Translations under genes and position numbers: made by a program
Notes under the pieces: model-generated
Database searches by the model: none
Told to the model about the DNA's origin: nothing
The model's input: only the letters and a program-made list of their open reading frames with translations
NCBI RefSeq assembly: GCF_000237925.1
Contig: NW_017385995.1
Span: 186,001 to 250,000, forward strand
From: Schistosoma mansoni
Lineage: Eukaryota > Platyhelminthes > Trematoda > Strigeidida > Schistosomatidae
Length of the DNA: 64,000 nt
Reading direction: 5' to 3'
Part shown: positions 1 through 11,048 of the stretch, piece after piece
How positions within the stretch are numbered: the first letter of the stretch is position 1
Layout of the letters: each line of letters starts with the position of its first letter

Positions 1-366
1 ATCAAATAGTAGTTAATCTCACCTTGAACTACTAACGTATTGTAGTTAACTAAGTGACACCTCATTATCGAACTCTATCAAATGGCTAAAAGCTACATTC
101 AAAAGATAAACCTGGCATTTCTTGAACCAGTATTCAACACAAACCATTGAAGCTTAATCTGGTTAATGGATTGAACGACTTAATTTACGTCATTCCAAAG
201 CGAATACTCTGTAGTCGGATCTGATAGTAAATGCACACTAACTTTTAAAATTGTGGAAAAAAATCTAAGTGAACCCAGAAATATGTAAACATAGTTAGAC
301 ACACCAATAAACTAGTAAAATGAATACAAGTAGTGAAAAATGCATTTGATAAGTGTAGCGATTTAC

Positions 367-649
367 TGACTTCAGTTTCATTAAATCCATGTACCAATGC
401 ATCATCACCGAGAGTAGCGTACAGAGTAGCGACAGGTCGGTTGAGACGAAAGCAAGCCTGAGCAGCAAACATCCACTCAGCTCTTGTTTCACTGAATAAT
501 GCAATGGGCTGATTATGTTCCTTAATGGACCCCAATATTGAATACAAGCCAGCTGCTAGATGGGATACTCGACGTTCAGCGTCCCAAAATGTCTCCCAAG
601 AGTACTCACCCAAAGTGAGCTCAATCATTTGTCTTCCGTCGGGACTCGG
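367..649 (-). CDS. ACSL3/4: Long-chain acyl-CoA synthetase, exon 2
   Basis: Second coding exon of a fatty acyl-CoA synthetase, which activates long-chain fatty acids to acyl-CoA at ER or lipid-droplet membranes. The exon begins after a TAG acceptor at 650-652 and ends at an A|GTAAAT donor at 367/366, giving 94 codons plus one base. The translation carries the N-terminal AMP-binding block typical of ACSL3/4: LTLGEYSW, then FSETRAEWMFAAQACF and TLYATLGDDALVHGFNETEV, which align closely with the vertebrate ACSL4 order ([41 protein letters not shown]). It joins the upstream exon at 1931 in phase 0. The next exon lies beyond base 1, so most of the catalytic domain is outside the window. No break is visible. 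Confidence 0.93.
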
Positions 650-1930
650 CTAGTGCGGAACAAAATCATACGAAATTAGGATATATAACAAACACAACAT
701 ATGAATTACTTTTTATGGGGAAGTATCTACTTACCATTATACTTACTAAAAAAACGAAAACACACTAAGACTTAGAAGTGAGGACTATTCGACATGGAAG
801 CATATAAGGGATCCATATTTAGTGAACACCATATGAATCGCTTGGTTTGCACTAATATGAGAACAAAATCATAGTTCCGCAACAACGCAACTCTGCGACA
901 TTACCATTAGATAGAATGTCCAATCCTAGCAGGTACCAGGTGTTTTGTTTCATTTATACAACTATGGATGACTGGAAGTTAAAGTACACGTAGAACATCT
1001 GGTTTTCAAACAAGTAAAAGAAATAATCGGACAAACATTTGTGGCACGTACTTGAGAAGTGCCACATCAAGATATTAGCCAACAGATGTAAACTATTACT
1101 TCACTGCATATGTGGGAACATCTCAAAGACAATCTAATTAGACAGAAAAAAAATAAAACTAGCTTGAAACGGTAAGAATAATGTGGATTTTAACTAAGCG
1201 AAGATTTTGTTGCTGTTCAATTTCACCGGACGTATGAAGTTTGGTGAGGTGCGATTGGTGGGGACCTGTACATTGATGAGTGACTGATTCTCAGTGATCA
1301 AGTCGCTGGAAAGTTTCACAGGTAACATTATCAGCAGGCTAGTAGTCTGATCCCTAGACAACTTCAACATGGTAAAATGAAGGTAAAACTTGAATGGGAA
1401 AGGATTGAGTCATAGTACTAGTGATTAATAAACTAGAGATGAATGATAGAGTCCTAAAGAGAATGAAATAGTAGTAAAATTATCGAATAGTGTTGGAACT
1501 TAAAATCCATGGGAACAGAGTGAATGTGTCCATGCTTCAGTAACTCATTCGGACTATTTTCAGCAATTGCAAATGTTACTCGGAATTAATAGATCGTAAT
1601 TTCATCGGAATCAAATTTAGTGGATAACGAACTAGTTTATCGAGTGACAAGTTACGCAGTTATGTCGTTCGTTCTGATGACACTTGCTATTCTTGGTATT
1701 GGTGCTCTGACATTATTAGTACAATCCGTCTTCCATCAATTCGAAATTTATTTCAGCGGGAATCAGAGAAGAGTCTTTGTCACAGTTGTCTTCGATTTAA
1801 TAACCGATCAAAGATAATCATGTTAACAAAAAACCGTCCACTACGTGAACCAACACTCATACTGGCTTCATTGCTTTATTTGCAGCAGCGAATTAAATAG
1901 TATGGCCAAAATGTCCCGTAGGAAACTCAC
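650..1930. other. ACSL intron 1, no confident gene
   Basis: The interval between the two ACSL exons has matching splice signals at both ends. It contains a 65-codon plus-strand frame (1620-1817) with one strong hydrophobic stretch (VMSFVLMTLAILGIGALTLL), preceded by an acceptor-like TTTAG. I cannot link it to any other exon, so it is not called as a gene. Confidence 0.6.
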
Positions 1931-2359
1931 TCTGTAGTCCGTGCGTAGAACGGCTCTGGTTCCAAACGCAGGCAAATCAGGCCACAGCTTGACAGTGCGG
2001 AGCCAAACATCAACTAAATCTTTACATCCAGGAAGTGAACTCGTCAGACCATCGAGGGCCTCAACTGCTCTCCATGGCGAACCAGGATCACCCTCACGTA
2101 CGGGAAGTGCTAAAGTTCGACTTTCTTCTTCATTATACGTCCAGTCGCTGTCAACAGGAGAGTTGGGCAGAGGCATATACCTCAATGTTTTGCTGAATAA
2201 GTAGTACAGTGGCCATGTAAGATACTCATAAGCATAAACAACTATCTTTATAACTTCAATCCCAATTGGAACGAAAAGTTTTGAAAGGCACTTCATCGTG
2301 AATATACACAACATCGATGTAAGGCTCCAATAGAAGTGTTGAATACGCGGTTCAATCAT
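1931..2359 (-). CDS. ACSL3/4: Long-chain acyl-CoA synthetase, exon 1 (N-terminus)
   Basis: First coding exon of the acyl-CoA synthetase that continues at 649. I start it at ATG 2359-2357 (MIEPRIQHF...), the first ATG in the open frame. The frame stays open to about 2416 without an earlier ATG, and a possible 5'UTR acceptor lies just upstream. The N-terminus holds a hydrophobic membrane anchor (KLFVPIGIEVIKIVVYAYEY then LTWPLYYLF), as ACSL3/4 proteins have. After it comes the family block PWRAVEALDGLTSSLPGC...GTRAVL, equivalent to YRSVNSLDGLASVLYPGC...GTREVL in human ACSL4. The exon ends DYR with an AGA|GTGAGT donor at 1931/1930, phase 0, matching the next exon. Confidence 0.92.
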
Positions 2360-2416
2360 AAATCCATTCAAGAGTGAACATTCGACTGGCAAACGATCTG
2401 GTGAAATCCTCGGTAT

Positions 2417-3239
2417 TTACGACAGTAGATCGGCTGGCCAGCGTTTTTCTCTTCAGAAAGTAATAATATAAAAGTTCGGTTTTCTTTTAAAACTTTTGTC
2501 TAATTATTCATAGGAAACGTCCAGTCTTTGACCAATGAATACGTAGAACAGAATTACACTTTGAGATTGTTCGATCACGGCTTCTGAGGCTCTTTCTGAT
2601 GGTATTGGAGATGATTAGCTTTTGGGGGGAAAGCGACGACAAATGATAACACCCAGATTAATCATGGAGATAACATGAACACTATTTTGGTTACGACATA
2701 TTTGGTCAGCTGCAATATTAAGATATAGTGTAACTGTCTGTATGCATCACTGTAAAACAATCGTGGTGTTTGTGCTAATTAAAAATTTCTGTACACCTCA
2801 TTTCGTATATGACTTGAAATAGCAACACAATGCCTTCAAGTATGGTCAGTGCTCTCTCTTTGAATCGAATAATGATTTATTTGTGACGACTGGATTACGA
2901 ATTGGAGCAGTTCTACTTCAAGAGTTATCATCTAGATATAGTTTAAAATGTAAAACACATGTAGACACAGTGAAACGTCACTGAACTCTAGCATAATCAG
3001 TCATGAAGCTGAACCTCTCCTACGTAACACAACAGATCACTTGGAGTTATATAGTACGTTTGACAGTGTAATAGTCAACGGTGGTTAACGCTAATTAATT
3101 AACTTCATGCCACGAACAGGTAGATATTCTCCAAGTATTTTAAAATATCAATATCGAGGCAGTCCGCATAGGATGCACACATACCAACAAGAGACTGACC
3201 AATTGCAGTCCAAAATTACAGTGGGCAGATACAAGTAAA
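2417..3239. other. Intergenic, nothing recognised
   Basis: This AT-rich stretch lies between the ACSL 5' end and the BEL/Pao fossil. It should contain the ACSL promoter and 5' leader, but no convincing TATA box or repeat edge stands out. The left LTR of the BEL/Pao fossil may also lie here, unrecognised. Confidence 0.5.
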
Positions 3240-4510
3240 CAACAAGTGAATAAATGGAGTATGTGTTCTTACGATCACGCCGTTTATAAATGCCCACGGT
3301 TTTTAGCGCTTACAGTGAAAGAATGATGGTCTCATGTAAAGGGCAAGGGTATCTGCTTTGTGTGTCTTAGGCAAGGACATAAGGTTAATGAATGTAGACT
3401 GCCGAAGCGCTGTACCGTTGACAGGTGTACGAAGAAACATCACTCACTATTGCACAATGGTTCTACAGCCAGCAGCTCAAAAGATAAACCTGGTACGGAA
3501 AATTGCTGTGGATTTACCAAGTCAACAAATGGTCACGTGTGTTTAGGAATGATCCTCGTACAGTTGAGATCGGGAGATGCTAAAATTGTGGGTTATGCTT
3601 TTTCGGGTATCGGTTCTGATGTAACATTGGTAAGGTCAGACTGTTTGAGATCGCTTGGGCTGAAGGAGGACCAGGCGTTAGTGGTAGTTCAGACCTTAGG
3701 TAGTAAGAAAACAACAAAGATCGCGGAGGCCCCTTTGGAAGTATATTCTTTAAATCAGCCTGAGCATGTTACGATTGAAGGAGCTTTGATCGTGTCACGA
3801 GGGTATAGGCCGCCAAAGTCGGTAACGAACAGCCCTGTTAAGCGGCGGCATTAAGGTGATGTGCAATCAGATGGTCTAGATTCTGGAGAATTCTTACTGC
3901 TGATTGGTTGCGACGTCCCGGAAGCACATTTAGTGTTTGACTAGCGGTTTGGTGGGAGGAAAAAAGCGTACGCTGTAAAAGCGATGCTGGGGTAGATGGT
4001 TTTTGAACCTGCATCATGCCAGGACTTTAGGAAAAGAGTCTTTAACCATACCAGTAAAATACGGACATTAGAAGACCAAGTACGTAAGCCCTATGATGGG
4101 GAGTTTGCCGATGTTCATCCAAATGATGAATCAGTATCAGTAGATAATGCGGCCACACATGTTGTGAAAAGGGGTACTCGCTTCGAAAATGGTCGTTTTG
4201 TAGTTCAGACATTATGGAAAAAGAATTCAAATATGAGAGTTTCAGACGTAGGTCACTGAAGGATGATAATCTGCTCACCAGGTATATTGCAGGTATTGAA
4301 GGCAACTTTACTACGAACCATGTGGAGAAAGTCCCTGATATACAATTGCAGCCAGAGTATCGGAACCCTTGGTATTTACCTCATCATTCAGTGTAAAAGC
4401 CAAAAAAACCAGAGAATTAGGAATCGGTTTTTGATTGTGCCTCTAAGTTTATAGGGGTCTCCCCATATAATATGACCTATCAGGGACCCGACACCACGAC
4501 CGAGCTAAAT
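3240..4510 (+). mobile_element. BEL/Pao LTR retrotransposon fossil (gag tail, protease, start of RT)
   Basis: A decayed BEL/Pao element. Its parts in order are: the end of gag with a CCHC zinc knuckle (CFVCLRQGHKVNEC) followed by the HH-LLHN box that marks Pao-type gag; an aspartic-protease-like domain around 3540-3830; a linker; and the beginning of the reverse transcriptase with the family phrases VPDIQLQPEY...WYLPHHSV and YQGPDTT around 4330-4500. The RT core, RNase H, integrase and both LTRs are not seen here. It is clearly broken in several places, so it is an old fossil. Its last part lies inside the left arm of the palindrome. Confidence 0.85.
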
Positions 4511-4810
4511 TCCAAGCAAATAAGAGGTGAGTCGAATGACTTAAAGACGGAAGCTGACAAATGAGGTCATAAGGATCGTAATTTGCCGAGAAAGATAAAA
4601 ATTCTTAAAATACAACTTGTTAAGTATAAACAAGATCATGGTGCCCACCAGACTCTCCTCAATGAATAACATGTTTTAGAAGACCTTTCGAAGAAACGAA
4701 ACGAGAATTTGAAGTCAAGGCACAACTTCGTGCTGATTTGGAAAACGAAATTCTCAGTCTTAAGGGGCAATCAGATTTCCAAACTCGGTTGTTCGATGAA
4801 CTGCTGTAAA
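4505..4810 (+). pseudogene. Intermediate-filament (lamin-like) coil 1B relic, left copy
   Basis: The plus-strand frames here read as a coiled coil: KIKILKIQLVKYKQDHGAHQ then TLLNE, and in a second frame FEETKREFEVKAQLRADLEN followed by EILSLKG..DFQTRLFDELL. The order RADLEN-x-I-x-SLK-xxx-DFQ matches the coil 1B signature of lamins and invertebrate intermediate-filament proteins (RVDLENRLQTLKEELDFQ in lamins). At least two in-frame stops (for example after LLNE) and one frameshift near 4685 show that it is a pseudogene or captured exon. It sits directly behind the BEL/Pao RT scrap, and an identical copy lies in the right arm. Whether it came as a processed copy or by element capture cannot be told. 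Confidence 0.6.
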
Positions 4811-5915
4811 TCCCACTCGTTCCTCTAGTGTGGAATATGCGAAAAAATGAATAATGAACAAAGGCATGGAAGTTGCTTGTGTAGTATGGAGGGATTTTGC
4901 GGGCCGGTGTAAAATCCATTTTGAAGGTTTTGTGTATGAAAAACCCTCCATGCATACATTCGCAACTTGTTCTTATTGATTTCTTTAGTTGTACATTTTG
5001 TTAGTCCTTTTGATGCCGTTTGAGATGGTAATATTTTATTTCATTATAGTTTTCTGATTTTTCTTTTACCTTCACTGTGTTTTGTTTTTCATCAGGAGCT
5101 GTATTTGTGTTGTCTTAATAATAATATATTCTGAAAATAATAATTACAGAATTCACACCGGTTTACAGGCATGATGAATTTGATATAAATAGCAACGTAA
5201 GATGTAGAGAACAAACATGTGATATAAGATTGTTTTAGGTTTGCTAGTTCAGTAATTGTTAAGTAATTTATTTATGACATGTATCACGACAATCCAATGC
5301 ATCAGCAGGGAACTTTTAATTTTTTCTTAAAAGGATAGCCTGATGGTTTATGAACGGTGTTCTTTAAGGTTATTTCCAGTGCCAGGACAAATTATTGATA
5401 ATTATCTACAACTAGAGAAAGTAAAATGAAAACAGAGAGTACGGAATAGAGAAACAATGGTTGGCAAAACATGTCTGTCAGGTGTACCACTGTTCATGTT
5501 AGATATTATTCAAATAAGTTAAGGTCGCTAGGGACAGTGTTAATGTAAAGTGACGGCAGGTAAGTGGTTAAACATTATCGTGTGGATAGTTTGTAGTAGA
5601 TTATTCCAGAGTCTAGAAAATTTACAGGTAAAGTAATTCATATAGAGAGATGATTTAGAATATGTTTGTTTCGCTAGTGACAAGCTGTTACGAATGTCGT
5701 AATGTGAAGTTTCTGCATATTGAATCACTTCGTTGGATGTAAAGGATAGCTTGTTAATTACTTTGAAGAAGAAGAAAATATTTAGTTTGAGTCTTCTGTC
5801 CCATGAAGGGTCGAGCCCAAGTTTATTACACTTAGATGTATAAGTCAAGGTACAATCAGTTCCGAGAATACGAAGTGTAAATCGTCTCTGTACTGATTGC
5901 AGCCTTAATTTATCC

Positions 5916-7658
5916 TTTATGATGTCTAATAACATTTCGAGGCTACTTTCACTTAGAGTAGTCATACATTCTATCACTGCCGTCACGTTTTAGTCGAAAC
6001 TATGTACATTTATGACTCGTAAGTCAACATGCTGTAGAAAAACGTATTACGTGTACACGAGCTATCCTAGTCCATGTCCTTACCAGACATTCATCGTATT
6101 TAATATATCACTTAACGCTAGATAATAAGCCATTTTACGAAACGATCACGTTATCTAAACCTAAACTTCAGTTACATTGGTGGTTACCATTTAAATTAAT
6201 GTTTACTATGCGCTTTGTATTTGCTGTTATCTCACATAGTAAATCATGGCTCGATTTCCTTATTGCACGAAAGTCACTTTAATTCCGTCTTCGGCTTATT
6301 CACATGCAATACGGGTTTGGAAAATATCTAAACCACCTCTGAAATTCTCCACGAACCCCACGATAGTCTTCGTATATGTTTGCTACTGCACACCCAATTG
6401 CTACATAAACAATGCCCAAACGAACGTTCAGTACAATTGTCAGTATACGAAATGATGTTACTTCGATGTGACATTACAACACATCCGAACCATTGTAGCT
6501 ACTCAAATTCAACGTCGTATTTTTATCTTATGAAGTATTGTTTCCGCGTGGTTGTTATCTAATAGATGATTTCGGTACATCAATCGGCTGTTCAACTACT
6601 CGACGATCTAAAGCCTGCCCAGTTCAATTGGTGGTTTGACGACACTCATTCACAAGAATCATCAGTTCACGCAGTCGAGCGAATCTCCTGCAAACTGACA
6701 ACGATATTGTCGTCCCTACACCAACACTGACAGCATTTTCCACCGATATCATTGACATGAGTCCAGAGTGACACTCTTGGTTTCTTATGTTCTTTTCGAC
6801 ATTTTTTCGGTTCACTCATCGAACGAACATGCAGCACTCACCGTTTATCATCTTTTAGAGACTTCATCGTGCCACCTTCGCTCTCGATCTGTATTCTTCG
6901 ACCCTTCTTGATTGTAACAACAGTTACCAGTTTTTCCAAACTGACTGCAAGTTGATCAGAAGCTTCGCACAAGAAAACCACGACTTATCCTCACGGTTAT
7001 ACTTCTGTACTTACAGTTAGTCTGTTAGATATAGATATAACTAGAAATCGATGCTTACGAACAGTTGTCAACGACACTTACTGACTGTATACTCTTACCG
7101 AGTGCAGTACAAACATTGGCATCGATTGATAATGCACTTATCTCACTATCACTGTGACATCACTACTCATGCGGCAAACTTAACTTTTCTCATCTAAGGA
7201 ACTCAACCACTTGTCATAGCTATATTTTTCAACGCGACTTGATAAAACTCCAAAATGTTTCTTTTTCTATTATTTCTATGGTTGATCGCTTAAAATTCAA
7301 CCAACGTCCTTGTTACGTGTTATTACTCGTTGTTTCCCGATCACTTTCTGCAGCCTCTTTTCCATTTCTCTTACATCTCGGCAATACCCGGAGGATTCAT
7401 ATTAATCGTCTGACAACCTCCGGCGCGCGACTACTCCCAACATGTTTGGTATCGATTCAAACGGCCGTTGAATCTGGTGAGGGAGTATTGTGGGGTCACT
7501 GAATATCGAACAGATCATTGATCCCTGTCAAGGTCAATAAGCGAATAATTAACAAGATCAAAGTATGACTCATAACATTATAGGTGAATTGGCTTGTCCA
7601 GAAACCAGAATAAACTATGTAGGTGTAATAAAGTACACGACGTTACACTACTCCCCAC
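5916..7658. mobile_element. Insert found only in the left arm, possibly LTR-derived
   Basis: The left arm here carries about 1.74 kb that the right arm lacks. The right arm instead has about 30-40 bases of intact LINE frame (the codons around EYCAFIPSSV). Read on the minus strand, the insert starts TGTGGGGAGTAGT at 7658, and a second, similar TGTTGGGAGTAGT lies at about 7443. Starts of this kind are common for LTRs, so it may be a remnant of a Ty3/gypsy-like element. No clear coding domain and no clean target-site duplication were seen. It is either a recent insertion with a small deletion or an old piece lost from the right arm. Confidence 0.5.
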
Positions 7659-8062
7659 AGGATTGGTCGAACACAAACTTTGTACATTAAAATACGAGAT
7701 TCGTTGTTATAAAGGTTCTGAGTTATGCAACCTATAAGGCATTGAGACTTGGAAGTCTGTTTCATTATCTGTTCGGTAAACGAAAAGTCGTAGGAGTACT
7801 TAAGTCCCAAGTCTACTACTGTATGTAACCTAGATAACACTTAACCGTTTATGGTAAGATCTAAGTTTAATGATGTATCACCGAGGCATGTCCATCCACA
7901 TTTAGCTGTATTAAGCCCCATCTGCCATTTTGAGCACCACTGTGCTACCTTGTTATGCTCCATGCTGATTCAATTTTGAATATTGCTCAGCTCATGTGGA
8001 GAAAATGAATACACTACTTTAAGATCATCTGCGTACGAAAGGGGCTTACCCACACAAAAACA

Positions 8063-8275
8063 CTAACAAATATCATTGATAAAAACTAAAAAGTGCAAAG
8101 GGCCTAAGACACTACCTTGTATTACACCACTCCTAACAGGGACAACGTTCGACAATGAGGAGTTAATTTTAACTTTATGATGTCGGTTGCTGAGGAAGGA
8201 ATCAAACCGAGCAAGTAAAGGGTTTTGGACCCCATAAGATGCGAGTTTACCTATGAGAAGTTTGTGGTTGACCAT
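8063..8275 (-). CDS. LINE reverse transcriptase fragment
   Basis: RT palm and fingers of the LINE. The frame reads MVNHKLLIGKLASYGVQNP, then FLSNRHHKV and SGVIQGSVLGPLHFLVFIND, the jockey/CR1 signature. Just downstream, past a stop, the catalytic motif appears as LSYADDLKVVYSF (about 8050-8010). The same motif is visible right after the gap in the right arm (21360-21410), so that copy also once had a whole RT. Confidence 0.85.
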   Translation of the reverse strand: MVNHKLLIGKLASYGVQNPLLARFDSFLSNRHHKVKINSSLSNVVPVRSGVIQGSVLGPLHFLVFINDIC

Positions 8276-9505
8276 GTCGAAGGCGTTAGAAATGTCCAGG
8301 TATAGCTATAATACTAGATATCCTTGGCTACGTAGAGAATAAACTAAATTAAAGAAGTCAAAGTGACATGTCATACAAGAACGATCTTTAAGAAACACAT
8401 GTTGTGTATCATTGATAAATTTTTCAGTCAGCAAATAGTTGAATAATTCGTCGCTAATAATTTTTTCATAATCTTAGAGATAACTGGAGTAATATTTATC
8501 AGCCGATAATTGTTCATGCCAGTCTTATCTCCAGATTTGTAACGTGGTACGCTGTACGCAGTTTTTCATTTGTAAAGGTCAGAAACTGACTCCATAGAGA
8601 GAGAGTAATCAGCTTTAGAAGAAGAAATGGAATATCCGGACTACCATTCTTGTAGAGAGATGATGAAATCCCGTCTGCTACATGACCTCTCGAAACCATA
8701 AGGGTATTTAAAGCCTTACTAATTTTCAAGCATGTAAAGGAGATAGATTTTATTGAGTTACTAGTCACACATATAACTCTTGAAACAGAGCCATTTATGG
8801 ATTCTTTGCCATTTGTAAAAATATCACTGAAAAGGTCTGCTATAGCTTTAAAGTCGTATATAAAACTGTTATTATTCAAGATGCATGATATATCAACATT
8901 TTGAGTTGATTTATTGTAAAGGAGAATTAAGTGTTGTTCTTCTGAGCTAGTAGTAATGCTAATAGCTCCCCATCAATTGCTTTCAGCCAATGTTTCTCTT
9001 TAATTTGGTTTAAAATTATTGTTATTTGTGCAACTGCCGTGAAGTCCTGTGACTCAAAATAACGTTTCTGTAGGCGCCTTAGTTTATTACAATACTTATC
9101 TGGTATATATAATTCGTAAGGTTTACTACACCTATACGTTTCAATTGGTGCACAGGAATCTAGACAACAGTTAACGATCAAATAGAATTTGTCAATGGCG
9201 TCCATGAGACCATTACATGAGAAAAAATCATCCCAGCCTGAGAATTTAATCAGTGAACTCAAGAGGTCCCAGTCAGCATGCTTATAGTCTCTATATTTGC
9301 ACGTTTTTTGAACTGGTCGGTTATAAGAGGGATAGATAGGGAGAGCACAAGTTACTATCTTATGATCACTGCTTTCAAACTCGTTGTATACTTGTACAGA
9401 TAGGGGGATGACATCTCTACTAAATATTAGATCAAGTATATCATCACCCCTTGTTGGGGTACGAACCCACTGTGACCAGTAGTACAGGTAAAGGATTTAT
9501 GAAAA

Positions 9506-9925
9506 TTAATCATTGCTTGACTGGCAACTACCGGTGCTCCAGTTAATCCCAGGATAATTGAAATCGCCAGTGATAACCTTAGCAGTGAAGTTTAGAGCGA
9601 ATGCATGTATAAATGCACTGATGGTAAGATCCTTAACATTATCCGAACTATCAGGGGCTCTGTATATACATAGACTATGATTCAGGGTGTTGATTGATAT
9701 CCAGATCGATTCTGGTAAACTATTCAAGATACTATCTTCAACTTTGTTAGTTGTTAGGGCTTTCAAAGCAAATATAAGACAACCGCCTCCCCGCTTAGTT
9801 TCTTTGTCACAGCGATAGAGTCGATAGTTCTGGATATTTAATTCTGAGTCGGATACTGTTGGATACCACCACGTTTCAGTGATAAGTATAAAAGAAGGCT
9901 TGGCTAGAAAAGCTAAGGTTCTCAA
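9506..9925 (-). CDS. LINE APE-type endonuclease fragment
   Basis: The target-nicking nuclease of the LINE. Visible motifs in order are INARSLLNK just upstream of the frame, FILITETWW (catalytic Glu), RGGGCLIF and VITGDFNYPGINW (the GDFN motif). A further SDHKIVTC motif, which normally holds the catalytic Asp-His pair, lies beyond a stop at about 9350. The order and spacing match apurinic-type endonucleases of CR1/Jockey elements. Stops split the domain. The matching region of the right arm is lost in the assembly gap. Confidence 0.8.
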   Translation of the reverse strand: MRTLAFLAKPSFILITETWWYPTVSDSELNIQNYRLYRCDKETKRGGGCLIFALKALTTNKVEDSILNSLPESIWISINTLNHSLCIYRAPDSSDNVKDLTISAFIHAFALNFTAKVITGDFNYPGINWSTGSCQSSND

Positions 9926-10415
9926 GGCTGAAATTTTGTTCAGGAGTGAACGTGCGTTAATAAGTAATAAGTTTAAGAAGGGAGTATAGAGTGTAAAAAT
10001 CCGAGAGCATCCCTATCGATGGTATGTGTTCTACATTTGCCTGGACTATGGTTTAATGTGCCTGCCTGATCGTATGGGCTATAGCTTGAGCGATATGTAG
10101 CGCTAGTGTGACAGGGGATTTCTAAAGGCCAAAAAATCATTATTTTGGTAAGTTGGATTAATTTGTTGAAATTGTCTTGGTTGATAGTTAAGTCAGACGC
10201 CTGCTAGTTGGGGTTGAGTTAATGATGCGTATCCTGGTATTCCATCTTCCCAATTGCGAAAGTGATGAGAAGAGTTACACCTTGCAGGTTTAATATTTAA
10301 AACATTTGAGGGTAACCCTGGGGCACGTTGGCTAATTGCCGTCTGTCTAAGAGTAGGCCTGCCTACACAATGGTTGTAGCGGCCGTCTCGTGCGACGTTT
10401 GAACGAAGTGTGTCC

Positions 10416-11048
10416 TTATACCCCCCTATGATGACCAGGGGAAATCATAGTTTCGGAAAGTATATTTTTGTTTGGTAAGGCCATTGTATTATTCTTAGTA
10501 TTTGGTCTAGAACCAGAAGGTTTTGTATATAATTTCTTTTTAACTGGTATAGACCTTTTAGTTTTAACAGTGTTTTTAGGAGCCTTCACATCAGAATAAA
10601 ATGTTTGATTATTGGCTTCTGATAATACACTGGAGGATATCGCATTAGTGCCTCCATTAGATATACATTGGTTATGTGAGGTCACTACAGGTATGAGAGA
10701 TAGCCTAGCACTTTGCATTGGTAAATTGTTATACTGGCTAACATGAGATAGATTAGCTGCACCAATGGGTTCAGCTGCTGCGACAACGGAGTTTGTTGTG
10801 ATCTCAAAAATGATATTTTCGTTTGAAGTGCGCTTTTGCGTAAGTCTTTGGTTGGTGAGTTTATCTGAGACTGTGCGAGATATTTTAAACTTCGTAAGCG
10901 CGCAGATTAGTTGTTTGGGTTCTTTCAACTGTTCAGCTAATAAATGGGAATCGAGTCTAAACAAGATGGGGCACGAGTATTTCTGGTGCTTTTTATTAGG
11001 TCGAATATACTGGCATGGACGGTATTGGAGGTTAGCCACCTTTAACAT
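10416..11048 (-). CDS. LINE ORF1-like protein, left copy
   Basis: A frame of 210 codons starting MLKVANLQYRPCQY at 11048. It is basic and rich in Ser, Asn and Lys (for example KTKRSIPVKKK), and no nucleic-acid-binding domain can be named with certainty. It ends at HHRGV by a shift at a run of six G. The neighbouring frame goes on as YKDTLRSNVARDGRYNHC and then toward the endonuclease at 9925, so it may be the upstream part of a single long LINE protein. The same 210 codons are found in the right arm at 20002-20634. Confidence 0.6.
   Translation of the reverse strand: MLKVANLQYRPCQYIRPNKKHQKYSCPILFRLDSHLLAEQLKEPKQLICALTKFKISRTVSDKLTNQRLTQKRTSNENIIFEITTNSVVAAAEPIGAANLSHVSQYNNLPMQSARLSLIPVVTSHNQCISNGGTNAISSSVLSEANNQTFYSDVKAPKNTVKTKRSIPVKKKLYTKPSGSRPNTKNNTMALPNKNILSETMISPGHHRGV

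Noticed and set aside
3358-3546. 62-codon frame beside the BEL/Pao gag
   Set aside because: Out-of-frame shadow of the gag-protease region.
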